In this document: positions 1-8,629 of the stretch, piece after piece
Numbering within the stretch: the stretch's first letter is position 1
Layout: every line of letters starts with the position of its first letter
Origin: JALYYC01 sp963795805
GTDB lineage: Bacteria; Chloroflexota; Dormibacteria; CF-121
Length of the DNA stretch: 64,000 nt
Reading direction: 5' to 3'
NCBI GenBank assembly: GCA_963795805.1
Contig: CAWCIV010000004.1
Span: 930,001-994,000 of the forward strand
Program-made: the position numbers and the translations under genes
The notes under the pieces: model-generated
Database searches by the model: none
Told to the model about the DNA's origin: nothing
Seen by the model: the letters and a program-made list of their open reading frames with translations, nothing else

Positions 1-428
1 ACATCAACGACAAGCACATCGAGGTGATCATCCGGCAGATGATGCGGAAGGTCCGCATCGACTCGGCCGGCGACACCGACCTCCTGCCGGGCGAGATCGT
101 GTCCCAGTGGGAGTACGAGGAAGCAAACGCGAAGGTGCTGGCGGAAGGTGGCGACCCGGCAGTGGCGCAGACCGTCCTGCTCGGCCTGATCAAGGCCGCG
201 CTGAACACGGCCAGCTGGCTGTCGGCGGCGTCGTTCCAGGAGACGACGCGGGTGCTCACGGAAGCCGCCATCTCCGGCAAGGTCGACCGCCTGCGCGGCC
301 TGAAGGAGAACGTGATCATCGGCAAGCTGATCCCGGCCGGAACCGGCCTGGATTATTACCAGAAGCTGCGCGAGGAGTCGTACAAGATGTTCGCGGAACT
401 CCCACAACCCGTCCCCGCCAGCAGCTAG
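1..428 (+). CDS. rpoC: RNA polymerase beta' subunit, C-terminal end (partial)
   Basis: This is the last ~141 codons of the beta' subunit of RNA polymerase; the gene begins before the window and its frame starts at base 3. The segment DKHIEVIIRQMMRKVRI, the following DAGDTDLLPGE-type stretch and the downstream SWLSAASFQETTRVLTEAAI segment are the conserved C-terminal region of bacterial RpoC. It ends at TAG 426-428 in a short PQPVPASS tail and is followed within 20 bases by a strong intrinsic terminator, so the rpoBC unit ends here. The str operon further downstream has its own promoter. Confidence 0.97.
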   Translation, partial: INDKHIEVIIRQMMRKVRIDSAGDTDLLPGEIVSQWEYEEANAKVLAEGGDPAVAQTVLLGLIKAALNTASWLSAASFQETTRVLTEAAISGKVDRLRGLKENVIIGKLIPAGTGLDYYQKLREESYKMFAELPQPVPASS

Positions 429-444
429 GACAGATCGACGACAC

Positions 445-478
445 AAAAGAGCCGCCCCGGCGGGCGGCTCTTTTATTT
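445..478 (+). terminator. Rho-independent terminator of the rpoC transcript
   Basis: GAGCCGCC (449-456) pairs perfectly with GGCGGCTC (463-470) around a 6-nt loop. The stem is flanked by AAAA before and TTTTATTT after it. It lies 20 nt downstream of the rpoC stop. Confidence 0.93.
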
Positions 479-515
479 GCGGGGTGCACTTCCGGTAGGC
501 TTCCCCTCGGCGGCG

Positions 516-1898
516 ATGAACTGGAAGGGCTCCGCCCGCGACACCGGCCATGGCTACTACACGCTGGCCACGGAGGACACGCGCAATGTACCGGTGCGGC
601 TATTCCTGACGCCGAACCTGCTCGATACCGTCGAGGACTCGATCTACCCCCAGATCGTCAACGCCGCAAGCTTCCCCGGCACCCGGATGGTCGCCATCAC
701 GCCCGATGTGCATCACGGCTATGGCGTGCCGATCGGGACGGTGCTCCTCACCGACGCCGATACGGGTGCCGTGGCACTCGGTCCGGTGGGATTTGATATT
801 GGCTGCGGCATGCTCAGCGCCTCGAGCGAGGTGCCCGTTTCTGCCGCGACACCGGAGAATCGGCTGCGCTTCAACCAGGAGGTAAGCCGGCGCGTCGCGC
901 TCGGCCCAGGGCAGGCGAGTCGGACGAAGTTGAAGAGCCTGTCGCGCAAGGACTTCGAGGCCATCATCCGTGGCGGCGCCGGCTACTACGTCGATACCTA
1001 CGGGTCAAAAGTCGACCGAACGCGCAGCGAGCGGGATGCGATTCCGGTCGACGATCGCTGGCAGCCGCCCTGGGGTGGACCGGGCCGGCCCGAACGCGGA
1101 ATTCCGCAGCTGGCCACGCTTGGCGGCGGCAACCACTTCATCGAGCTCCAGGGCAACAACGGCACGGACACGCTCTACGTCCAGATGCACTCCGGTAGCC
1201 GCGGCTTTGGCCACGGCCTGGCAACCAACTACTTCCAGCAGGCGCGGGCGGAGAATCCGGCGATCAAGGCCCTCGACCTCGGCTACTTCATGCCCGACTC
1301 TCCCCACTACACGAACTACCTCAATGCGGTTGCGGCCGGGGCCAACTTCGCGATCGTCAACCGCTTCACCATGTTCGAGCAGATCGCGCTCGCGTTCGAG
1401 GAGGTTTTTAAGCAACCGCTCTCGCTTGTCTACGAGATCAGTCACAACCTCGTCCAGCGCGAGCTCTCGCCCGAGTTCGGCTGGGTGCACGTCCATCGGA
1501 AAGGGGCGACCCGCGCCTTTCCGGCCGGCCATGACTACCTCAAGGGAACCCAGTGGGAGGCGAGCGGCCATCCGGTCTTGATCCCCGGCTCCAACCACGA
1601 TGCCAGCTTCATCCTGCGGGCAACACCCGGCGCTTCGATCAGCGGCTACTCGGTCAACCACGGCGCCGGTCGTCGCCTGTCCCGCGGTGCCGCCCGCAAG
1701 ACGCTGAACCAGCGCCAGGTGGACGACGACTACAAGGCGGCCGGGATCCTCGTCAACCTGCATGGCCACGTGCCGATCGACGAGTCGAAGGACGCCTATA
1801 AGTCCTCCCGCGAGGTGGTGGAGGCCGTCACCCGGGCCGGGCTGGCGACGATCGAGCACGAGCTCTTCCCGCTAGCGTCGATCAAGGGCAACGTGTGA
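516..1898 (+). CDS. rtcB: RtcB-family RNA-splicing ligase
   Basis: A 460-residue protein of the RtcB family, enzymes that join RNA 3'-phosphate (or 2',3'-cyclic phosphate) ends to 5'-OH ends using GTP and Mn2+. Family landmarks seen: DVHHGYGVPIGTV and GFDIGCGM (metal-binding Cys region) in the first third, LGGGNHFIEL and SGSRGFGH in the middle, and VNHGAGRRLSR late, which carries the histidine that is guanylylated in characterised RtcB. The start is set at ATG 516; a TTG at 477 would place the start inside the upstream terminator region. No archease gene is adjacent. The substrate (tRNA repair or damaged RNA) cannot be told from sequence. Confidence 0.9.
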   Translation: MNWKGSARDTGHGYYTLATEDTRNVPVRLFLTPNLLDTVEDSIYPQIVNAASFPGTRMVAITPDVHHGYGVPIGTVLLTDADTGAVALGPVGFDIGCGMLSASSEVPVSAATPENRLRFNQEVSRRVALGPGQASRTKLKSLSRKDFEAIIRGGAGYYVDTYGSKVDRTRSERDAIPVDDRWQPPWGGPGRPERGIPQLATLGGGNHFIELQGNNGTDTLYVQMHSGSRGFGHGLATNYFQQARAENPAIKALDLGYFMPDSPHYTNYLNAVAAGANFAIVNRFTMFEQIALAFEEVFKQPLSLVYEISHNLVQRELSPEFGWVHVHRKGATRAFPAGHDYLKGTQWEASGHPVLIPGSNHDASFILRATPGASISGYSVNHGAGRRLSRGAARKTLNQRQVDDDYKAAGILVNLHGHVPIDESKDAYKSSREVVEAVTRAGLATIEHELFPLASIKGNV

Positions 1899-1913
1899 GC
1901 TAGGCTGATCCAC

Positions 1914-2276
1914 GTGCCACTGCGCTGGTCCAACATCGTTGTCGACTGCGACGACCCGGAGCTGGTCGCTCGCTTTTGGAGCCAGGCGCTCGACCTGCCG
2001 CTGAACGGACCCGAGAACGGGGAGTGGTGGCTCGAGCCGGGTGGCGACCATCCGGACATCCTGTTCCTCAAGGTTCCCGAGACCAAGTCGGTCAAGAACC
2101 GGGTCCACCTCGACCTTCGGCCCGACGACCAGTACGTTGAAGTCGAGCGCCTGATCGGCCTGGGGGCTCGCCGCGTCGACATCGGCCAGAAAGCCGTGAC
2201 CTGGGTTGTGATGGCCGACCCCGAGGGCAACGAGTTCTGTGTCCTCAGGCCACGCCCCGTGGCTGGGACGTCGTGA
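1914..2276 (+). CDS. VOC-superfamily (glyoxalase-like) protein
   Basis: A 120-residue single-domain protein with the beta-alpha-beta-beta-beta pattern of the VOC (glyoxalase/bleomycin resistance) superfamily. It begins LRWSNIVVDCDDPELVARFW and ends with MADPEGNEFCVLRP, the usual last strand of the fold; NRVHLDLRP in the middle matches the second module. This variety (Glyoxalase_6-like) is common in actinobacteria and Chloroflexi and mostly uncharacterised. The start is GTG 1914, without a Shine-Dalgarno but with a -10-like TAGGCT at 1901-1906, so the mRNA may be leaderless. Substrate unknown. Confidence 0.8.
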   Translation: MPLRWSNIVVDCDDPELVARFWSQALDLPLNGPENGEWWLEPGGDHPDILFLKVPETKSVKNRVHLDLRPDDQYVEVERLIGLGARRVDIGQKAVTWVVMADPEGNEFCVLRPRPVAGTS

Positions 2277-2311
2277 TCGGCCCGACGCTGACCGCCTAGT
2301 TAGGCCATTGA

Positions 2312-2515
2312 TTGCCTGCCGGTTCGCCGGAGGAGGTTCGACGCATCGCGGCCTCGATTGGTGCCGGCCCGATCGCCGTGGTTGGCATGGTGGCCCTGGC
2401 CTTGCTGCTCTGGCTCATGCCTGAAACCGTTCTAAGCGCTTCCCCGGTTTCGATCGGGGCCGAGTTGGGGTACAGATTGCTGTCGGGCGCCGCCCGCCGC
2501 GGCGTCGCGATTTGA
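2312..2515 (+). CDS. Possible small membrane protein
   Basis: A weak candidate in the otherwise empty 300-base gap before the str operon. It is a 67-codon frame with a TTG start. The predicted product has a short charged N-terminus (EEVRRIAASIG) and one hydrophobic stretch (IAVVGMVALALLLWLMP, about residues 20-37) that could cross the membrane. There is no recognisable family. GGAGGAGG-like purines lie inside the frame (2330-2336) rather than before it. It may be chance coding in high-GC DNA; the frame ends exactly at the -35 element of the rpsL promoter. Confidence 0.25.
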   Translation: MPAGSPEEVRRIAASIGAGPIAVVGMVALALLLWLMPETVLSASPVSIGAELGYRLLSGAARRGVAI

Positions 2516-2541
2516 CAGTCGACTCGAAACCGCCGTAGAAT
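2512..2541 (+). promoter_or_regulatory. Sigma-70-type promoter of the str/S10/spc/alpha string
   Basis: A perfect -35 TTGACA (2512-2517) and a near-consensus -10 TAGAAT (2536-2541) are separated by 18 bp, with rpsL starting 35 nt downstream of the -10. It is the best promoter match in the window and probably drives the long ribosomal string. Confidence 0.8.
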
Positions 2542-2576
2542 ACCCCTTCGCGCCCTGAAAAGCGCGGGAATACATT

Positions 2577-2963
2577 ATGCCCACGATTTCACAACTCATC
2601 CGGTATGGCCGCAAGCCACTGGTAAAGAAGACGAAGGCACCGGCGCTGCAGAGTTCTCCGCAGCGACGGGGTGTTTGCGTGCGCGTCTACACGACGACGC
2701 CCAAGAAGCCCAACTCCGCTCTTCGGAAGGTCGCTCGCGTCCGCCTTACCTCCCGCCAGGAGGTCACGGCCTACATCCCCGGTATTGGGCACAACCTGCA
2801 GGAGCACTCGGTGGTGCTGATCCGAGGCGGCCGCGTCAAGGACCTTCCCGGCGTCCGCTACCACGTGGTTCGCGGGACCCTCGACACGGCCGGCGCCAAG
2901 GGGCGCAAGCAAGGCCGGTCGAAGTACGGCGCTAAGCGCGAGAAGGCGAAGAAGGCCTCCTAA
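2577..2963 (+). CDS. rpsL: Ribosomal protein S12
   Basis: A 128-residue S12, the 30S protein that lines the decoding centre. It contains the hallmark TTTPKKPNSALRKVARVRL loop, where streptomycin-resistance lysines map in other bacteria, and GHNLQEHSVVLIRGGRVKDL with the PGVRYH loop. First gene of the str group. Its stop overlaps the rpsG start by one base (TAATG at 2961-2965), implying translational coupling. Confidence 0.98.
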   Translation: MPTISQLIRYGRKPLVKKTKAPALQSSPQRRGVCVRVYTTTPKKPNSALRKVARVRLTSRQEVTAYIPGIGHNLQEHSVVLIRGGRVKDLPGVRYHVVRGTLDTAGAKGRKQGRSKYGAKREKAKKAS

Positions 2964-3433
2964 TGCCGAGACGTGCCCGGATTCAAAAACGTATCATCCT
3001 GCCCGATCCCGTGTACACACACGAGGGCGTAGCCAAGTTCGTCAACGTCGTGATGCAGCGTGGCAAGCGAAGCACGGCCGAGCGGGTCGTCTACGGCTCC
3101 TTGGATCGGATCAAGGCAGTCTCCAAGAAAGATCCGATCGAGGTCTTCGACCTCGCCCTGAAGAACGCTACCCCGGTGCTCGAGGTCAAGCCTCGCCGCA
3201 TCGGCGGCGCCACCTACCAGGTCCCGGTCGAGATCAAGCCGGAACGGCGCTCGGCGCTCGCCCGGCGCTGGATCGTTCGCTTCGCTCGGGCCCGCTCCGG
3301 CAAGTCGATGCAGGAGAAGCTCGCCGGCGAGTTGATGGACGCCGCCAACGGCGTCGGCGCCACGATCAAGCGGCGCGAGGAAACCCACAAGATGGCCGAG
3401 AGCAACAAGGCCTTCAGCCACTTCCGGTACTAA
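2963..3433 (+). CDS. rpsG: Ribosomal protein S7
   Basis: A 156-residue S7 of normal length, the primary binder that nucleates the 30S head. The start MPRRARIQKRIILPDPVY, the GGATYQVPVEIKPERR core and the C-terminal KRREETHKMAESNKAF helix are typical. It overlaps rpsL by one base and is 3 nt from fusA. Confidence 0.98.
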   Translation: MPRRARIQKRIILPDPVYTHEGVAKFVNVVMQRGKRSTAERVVYGSLDRIKAVSKKDPIEVFDLALKNATPVLEVKPRRIGGATYQVPVEIKPERRSALARRWIVRFARARSGKSMQEKLAGELMDAANGVGATIKRREETHKMAESNKAFSHFRY

Positions 3434-3436
3434 GCC

Positions 3437-5530
3437 ATGCCTGAAGCCAAGGTCAACGCGCGCAGCTACCCGCTCGATACGGTCCGGAACATCGGCATCA
3501 TGGCGCACATCGATGCCGGCAAGACGACCACGACCGAGCGCATCCTTTATTACACCGGCCGGATCCACAAGATGGGCGAGGTCCATGAGGGCGCGGCCAC
3601 CATGGACTGGATGGTCCAGGAACAGGAGCGTGGCATCACGATCACCTCGGCGGCCACGGCGGCCACATGGCGGGGATACCACATCAACATTATCGACACA
3701 CCCGGGCACGTAGACTTCACGGTCGAGGTCGAGCGCAGCCTTCGCGTCCTCGATGGTGCGGTCGCGGTCTTCGACGCCGTCGCCGGCGTCGAGCCCCAGT
3801 CGGAGACGGTCTGGCGCCAGGCCGACCGCTACGAGGTTCCCCGGATCGCCTTCATCAACAAGATGGACCGGATGGGCGCCGACTTCTTTATGGCCTACAA
3901 GTCGATCCGCGAGCGGTTGGGCGCGAACGCCGTCCCGATCCAGCTGCCGATCGGAAGCGAGGGCGACTTCGAGGGCATGGTCGACCTGATCAACAAGGTT
4001 GCCATCATGTACACCGACGACCTCGGCACCACGATCGAGACCGAGGAGGTCCCGGCCGCCATGCGTGAGCAGGTCGAGGCCTACCACAAGTTGCTCGTCG
4101 AGGCGGTCGCCGAGTTCGACGACGGGCTGCTCCACAAGTACCTTGAGGACCAGCCGATCAGCGGCAAGGAGATCGTTGCGGCGATCCGCAAGGGCACCGT
4201 CGCGGGCCGGTTCGTGCCGGTCCTCTGTGGCGCCGCCCTGCGCAACCGCGGCGTACAGCCGATGCTCGACGCCATCGTTGACTTCCTGCCATCGCCGCTC
4301 GACAAGCTCGGCGTGGAGGGCATCAACCCCAGGAGCAGCGAGCCCGAGCGCCGCCAGCCCGCGGACAACCAGCCCTTTGCCGGCCTGGCATTCAAGATCG
4401 CGACCGATCCCTACGTCGGCAAGCTGACCTTCTTCCGCGTCTACGCCGGCACGCTCAAGTCAGGGTCCTACGTCTGGAACGCCACGCGTGGCACCAAGGA
4501 GCGGGTCGGCCGCATCCTGCAGATGCACGCCAACCACCGAGAGGAGATCCCGGAGGTCTATGCGGGCGATATCGCCGCGGCCATCGGGCTGAAATCGACC
4601 ACCACCGGCGACACCCTCTCCGATGAGGACAACCCGATCCTGCTCGAGTCGATCGTCTTTCCCGAGCCGGTCATCAGCGTCGCCATCGAGCCGCGCACCA
4701 AGGCGGACCAGGAGAAGATGGGCCAGGCGCTGGCCAAACTCGCGGAAGAGGATCCGACCTTCAAGGTCCGTACCGACGAGGAGACGGCCCAGACGATCAT
4801 CGCCGGCATGGGTGAGCTCCACCTCGAGATCATCGTGGACCGGATGCTGCGCGAGTTCGCGGTGGATGCCAACGTCGGCAAGCCGCAGGTGGCCTACCGC
4901 GAAACGATCAAGCGGAAGGCGCACGGCGTCGGTCGCTTCATCCGCCAGTCCGGCGGCCGTGGCCAGTACGGCCACGCCGAGATCGATATCGAGCCGAACG
5001 AAACCGGCAAAGGTTTCGAGTTCGTCAACAAGATCGTGGGCGGCTCGATCCCCAAGGAGTACCACTCCGCGGTCGAGAAAGGCGTCATCCAGGCACTCAA
5101 CAGTGGCGTTCTCGCCGGGTACCCGGTCGTCGACGTCAAGGCGACGCTGGTCGACGGCTCCTTCCACGAGGTGGACTCCAACGAGATGGCGTTCACGATC
5201 GCCGGCTCCATGGCGGCCAAGGACGGCATGCAGAAAGGCCAGCCGGCGCTGTTGGAACCGATCATGAAGGTCGAGGTCGTAATGCCCGAGGAATTCATGG
5301 GCGAGATCCTGGGTGACATCAGCTCGAGGCGTGGCCAGATTCTCGGCATGGAGGGCCGCACCACGATGCAGGTCGTCAAGGCATACGTGCCGTTAGGCAA
5401 CATGTTCGGCTACGCCACCGACCTGCGGTCCAAGACCCAGGGTCGCGCTGTGTACAGCATGGAGTTTCACCACTATCAAGACGTTCCGAAGTCTATTGCC
5501 GAAGAAATCGTGGCCAAGTCCCGAGCGTAG
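3437..5530 (+). CDS. fusA: Translation elongation factor G
   Basis: A 697-residue EF-G, the GTPase that drives ribosomal translocation. G-domain motifs are intact: G1 AHIDAGKTTTTERIL (about residues 19-33), the switch region with RGITITSAAT, G3 DTPGHVDF and G4 NKMDR. The domain IV signature GGRGQYGHAEIDI is present, and domain V ends with the YATDLRSKTQGRA segment. Domain order and length are those of canonical EF-G, not of the tetracycline-protection or EF-G2 paralogues. Located between rpsG and tuf as in most bacteria. Confidence 0.98.
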   Translation: MPEAKVNARSYPLDTVRNIGIMAHIDAGKTTTTERILYYTGRIHKMGEVHEGAATMDWMVQEQERGITITSAATAATWRGYHINIIDTPGHVDFTVEVERSLRVLDGAVAVFDAVAGVEPQSETVWRQADRYEVPRIAFINKMDRMGADFFMAYKSIRERLGANAVPIQLPIGSEGDFEGMVDLINKVAIMYTDDLGTTIETEEVPAAMREQVEAYHKLLVEAVAEFDDGLLHKYLEDQPISGKEIVAAIRKGTVAGRFVPVLCGAALRNRGVQPMLDAIVDFLPSPLDKLGVEGINPRSSEPERRQPADNQPFAGLAFKIATDPYVGKLTFFRVYAGTLKSGSYVWNATRGTKERVGRILQMHANHREEIPEVYAGDIAAAIGLKSTTTGDTLSDEDNPILLESIVFPEPVISVAIEPRTKADQEKMGQALAKLAEEDPTFKVRTDEETAQTIIAGMGELHLEIIVDRMLREFAVDANVGKPQVAYRETIKRKAHGVGRFIRQSGGRGQYGHAEIDIEPNETGKGFEFVNKIVGGSIPKEYHSAVEKGVIQALNSGVLAGYPVVDVKATLVDGSFHEVDSNEMAFTIAGSMAAKDGMQKGQPALLEPIMKVEVVMPEEFMGEILGDISSRRGQILGMEGRTTMQVVKAYVPLGNMFGYATDLRSKTQGRAVYSMEFHHYQDVPKSIAEEIVAKSRA

Positions 5531-5553
5531 GGAGATGCGAACAAGGAGTAAGA

Positions 5554-6738
5554 ATGGCGAAGAAAAAGTACGAGCGCACTAAGCCACACGTCAACGTCGG
5601 GACCATCGGTCACATCGACCATGGCAAGACCACGCTGACGGCGGCGATTACAAAGGTCCTGTCCAAGAAGGGATTCGCTGAATTCCGCTCCTTCGACTCG
5701 ATCGACAACGCTCCCGAGGAGAAGGCGCGTGGGATCACGATCGCCACGGCCCATGTCGAGTACGAGACGGACAAGCGGCACTACGCGCACGTGGACTGCC
5801 CCGGGCACGCGGACTACATCAAGAACATGATCACCGGCGCCGCCCAGATGGACGGCGCGATCCTCGTGGTCGCCGCGACCGACGGCCCGATGCCGCAGAC
5901 CCGCGAGCACATCCTGCTCGCCCGCCAGGTCGGCGTGCCGCGCATCGTCGTGGCGCTCAACAAGGTGGACGCGGTCGACGATCCCGAGATCCTGGAGCTC
6001 GTCGAGCTCGAGGTGCGCGAGCTGCTCTCCAAGTACGACTTCCCGGGCGACGACGTCCCGGTGGTCAAGGTCTCCGCGCTCAAGGCGCTGGAGGGCGACG
6101 CGCAGTGGGAAGACTCGATCATGAAGCTGATGGATGCGGTCGACAGCTACATCCCGGTCCCGGAGCGCCCGCTGGACCTGCCCTTCTTGATGCCGATCGA
6201 AGATGTGTTCTCGATTGAAGGTCGTGGCACGGTCGTCACGGGCCGGATCGAGCGTGGCCAGGTCAAGGTCAACGAGGAAGTCGAGATGGTCGGTATCCAC
6301 GACACCCGCAAGACAGTCGTGACCGGCGTCGAGATGTTCCACAAGCTGCTGGATTCAGGCCAGGCCGGCGACAATGTCGGCTGCCTGCTCCGCGGTATCA
6401 AGCGCGAAGAGATTCAGCGCGGCCAGGTCCTTGCCAAGCCGGGCTCGATCAAGCCGCACACGGAGTTCGATTCCCAGGTCTACGTCCTCACGAAGGAGGA
6501 AGGAGGCCGTCACACGCCGTTCTTCAAGGGCTACCGCCCGCAGTTCTACGTCCGGACGACGGACGTGACCGGTGAGGTGGAGTTGCCTGAGGGGACCGAG
6601 ATGGTCATGCCGGGGGACAACCTGAACATGAAGATCAAGCTGATCACGCCGATCGCCGTTGAAGAGAAGATGCGCTTCGCGATCCGCGAGGGTGGTCGCA
6701 CGGTGGGCTCCGGCGTGGCCACCAAGGTGATCAAGTAG
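5554..6738 (+). CDS. tuf: Translation elongation factor Tu
   Basis: A 394-residue EF-Tu, which delivers aminoacyl-tRNA to the A site. GTPase motifs: GHIDHGKTTLTAAI near residue 19, RGITIATAHVEY, DCPGHADYIKNM and NKVDAVDDPE. Domains 2 and 3 are complete, with the conserved MVMPGDNLNM and a C-terminus ending GRTVGSGVATKVIK. A good Shine-Dalgarno (AAGGAG) precedes the ATG. It is the only tuf copy in the window and lies directly upstream of rpsJ. Confidence 0.98.
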   Translation: MAKKKYERTKPHVNVGTIGHIDHGKTTLTAAITKVLSKKGFAEFRSFDSIDNAPEEKARGITIATAHVEYETDKRHYAHVDCPGHADYIKNMITGAAQMDGAILVVAATDGPMPQTREHILLARQVGVPRIVVALNKVDAVDDPEILELVELEVRELLSKYDFPGDDVPVVKVSALKALEGDAQWEDSIMKLMDAVDSYIPVPERPLDLPFLMPIEDVFSIEGRGTVVTGRIERGQVKVNEEVEMVGIHDTRKTVVTGVEMFHKLLDSGQAGDNVGCLLRGIKREEIQRGQVLAKPGSIKPHTEFDSQVYVLTKEEGGRHTPFFKGYRPQFYVRTTDVTGEVELPEGTEMVMPGDNLNMKIKLITPIAVEEKMRFAIREGGRTVGSGVATKVIK

Positions 6739-6742
6739 GGTC

Positions 6743-7048
6743 GTGGCACAGAAAATCCGCATCCGGCTGAAGGCCTACGATCACCGCGTCCTGGACCAGG
6801 CCGCGGACAAGATCGTGGATACCGCGCGGCGAACGAACGCGTCGACAGCCGGACCCATCCCGCTGCCCACCGAGATCAACAAGTGGACGGTGATCCGGTC
6901 GCCGTTCATCGACAAGGACTCGCGTGAACAGTTCGAGATGCGGACGCACAAGCGGATCATCGACATCCTCGACCCCAATCCCAAAGTCGTAGACGCGCTG
7001 ATGCGGCTCAACCTGCCGTCCGGCGTGAACATCGAGATCAAGCTTTAA
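6743..7048 (+). CDS. rpsJ: Ribosomal protein S10 (NusE)
   Basis: A 101-residue S10, a 30S head protein that also acts as NusE in antitermination. The start IRIRLKAYDHRVLDQAADKI and the MRTHKRIIDILDP motif are diagnostic. It begins with GTG only 4 nt after tuf, so the S10 cluster here continues the str transcript instead of starting a new one. Confidence 0.98.
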   Translation: MAQKIRIRLKAYDHRVLDQAADKIVDTARRTNASTAGPIPLPTEINKWTVIRSPFIDKDSREQFEMRTHKRIIDILDPNPKVVDALMRLNLPSGVNIEIKL

Positions 7049-7051
7049 GCG

Positions 7052-7696
7052 ATGGCCACGAAAGGATTGCTCGCCAGAAAGATCGGGATGACGCAGGTGT
7101 TCACTGAGAACGGTGAGCTCCTGCCCGTCACCGTGCTCGAAGCGGGCCCCTGCGTCGTGGTCGGGCTGCGCGCGGTGCAGAAGCACGGCTACGGCGCCGT
7201 GCAGCTTGGCTTCGGGGAGGGCCGGGAGCGGCGGATGAACAAGCCGGCGCTCGGACACTTCAAGAAGGCGGGCGTCGCCGCCCACAAGCACCTGCGCGAG
7301 ATCCGGCTCAAGGATGTGACGTACGAGATCGGCCAGGCGCTCAAGGCCGACGTCTTCCAGGCGGGCGAGCTGGTCGACGTGACCGGTACGACCAAGGGCA
7401 AGGGATTCTCCGGCCAGCACAAGCGGCATCACTTCGGCCGCGGGCCGGTCACCCACGGTTCGCACAACATCAAGCAGCCGGGCTCGATCGGCTCGTCCTC
7501 AACCCCGTCGCGCGTCTACAAGGGAATGCGGATGGCCGGCCAGCTCGGGAACACGCAGCGGACGACGATGCACCTCAAGGTGGTTCGGGTCGACGTGGAC
7601 CGCAACCTGCTGCTGGTCAACGGTGACGTCCCGGGTCACAAGAACAGCGTGGTGCTGGTGAAGGATTCGGTCCGCCAGCCGAAGGGCAGGAAGTAA
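7052..7696 (+). CDS. rplC: Ribosomal protein L3
   Basis: A 214-residue L3, one of the first proteins to bind 23S rRNA. It begins KGLLARKIGMTQVF and has the GKGFSGQHKRHHF extension and the GSIGSSSTPSRVYKGMRMAG segment that reach toward the peptidyl-transferase centre. Stop and next start overlap as TAATG at 7694-7698. Confidence 0.98.
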   Translation: MATKGLLARKIGMTQVFTENGELLPVTVLEAGPCVVVGLRAVQKHGYGAVQLGFGEGRERRMNKPALGHFKKAGVAAHKHLREIRLKDVTYEIGQALKADVFQAGELVDVTGTTKGKGFSGQHKRHHFGRGPVTHGSHNIKQPGSIGSSSTPSRVYKGMRMAGQLGNTQRTTMHLKVVRVDVDRNLLLVNGDVPGHKNSVVLVKDSVRQPKGRK

Positions 7697-8334
7697 TGGC
7701 CGAACCAAAGAAGCATTCGGTGGCCGTCTTCAGCGCGGCGGGCAAGGAAACCGGGGAGGTCGAGCTGCCGGCGGCGATCTTCGGCGCCGCCGTGAACGAA
7801 GCCCTGCTCCACCAGGCGTTGACTCGCCAGCAGGCGAATGAGCGTCAGGGCACCCACCAGACCAAGACCCGAGGCGACGTATCGGGTGGCGGCAAGAAGC
7901 CGTGGAAGCAGAAGGGAACCGGTCGCGCCCGCCAGGGCAGCACCCGCGCGCCCCAGTGGCGGCATGGCGGCGTGGTCTTCGGACCGCACCCGCACAGCTA
8001 CGAGCACAAGATGCCGCGCAAGCAGCGGCGCCTGGCCCTCAAGGCTGCGCTCTCCGCGAAGTACCAGGATGGCGCGGTGCGCGTGGTCGACGAGATCGCG
8101 CTCGAGGCGCCGCACACCAAGACGATCGCCGACCTGTTTGCCGGTATGGACGCCGGCTTGCGGATCCTCTTCGTCCTGCCCGAGCACGACCAGCTGCTGG
8201 AAAAGTCGACGCGCAACCTGGCCGCCGTCAAGACGATCCTCGGCACCAACCTGAACGTCGAGGACGTGCTGACCGCGGACACCATCGTGCTCACGCGGGC
8301 CGCACTGACCCTGGTCGAGGAGTGGTTGGCGTGA
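7696..8334 (+). CDS. rplD: Ribosomal protein L4
   Basis: A 212-residue L4. The long internal loop that lines the exit tunnel is visible as GTHQTKTRGDVSGGGKKPWK followed by a GTGRARQGSTRAPQW stretch. In enterobacteria L4 represses its own operon; no matching leader is apparent here, since the operon is read from upstream. It overlaps the rplW start by 4 nt. Confidence 0.97.
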   Translation: MAEPKKHSVAVFSAAGKETGEVELPAAIFGAAVNEALLHQALTRQQANERQGTHQTKTRGDVSGGGKKPWKQKGTGRARQGSTRAPQWRHGGVVFGPHPHSYEHKMPRKQRRLALKAALSAKYQDGAVRVVDEIALEAPHTKTIADLFAGMDAGLRILFVLPEHDQLLEKSTRNLAAVKTILGTNLNVEDVLTADTIVLTRAALTLVEEWLA

Positions 8335-8621
8335 GAGAAGCGGTTGAGGTCGTCCAGCGGCCGCTCATCAGTGAGAAGAGTTACGCCGCCATGGCAACCG
8401 GGAAATACCTCTTCAGGGTGCATTCCCGCGCCACCAAGACGGAAATCGCGATGGCCATCACCGAGGCGTTCAAGGTCGACGTCGTCAGCGTCAATACCAT
8501 GCACGTCCGCGGCAAGGAACGCCGTCGTGGCCGCTCGCACGGGTTCCAGTCGAACTGGAAGAAGGCGATCGTCACGCTCGCTGAGGGTCAGAAGATCGAA
8601 AGCATGTTCCAGGGAGTCTGA
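8331..8621 (+). CDS. rplW: Ribosomal protein L23
   Basis: A 96-residue L23, located at the tunnel exit where trigger factor and SRP dock. It begins GTG 8331 (REAVEVVQRPLISEKSY), overlapping the rplD stop as GTGA. It contains the conserved VNTMHVRGKERRRGR and ends KKAIVTLAEGQKI. Open frame upstream of 8331 is only run-on inside rplD. Confidence 0.97.
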   Translation: MREAVEVVQRPLISEKSYAAMATGKYLFRVHSRATKTEIAMAITEAFKVDVVSVNTMHVRGKERRRGRSHGFQSNWKKAIVTLAEGQKIESMFQGV

Positions 8622-8629
8622 GGTAGGCC

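Noticed and set aside
2960..4135. A 391-codon minus-strand frame over rpsG and fusA
   Set aside because: Shadow of highly conserved plus-strand genes, low-complexity translation.
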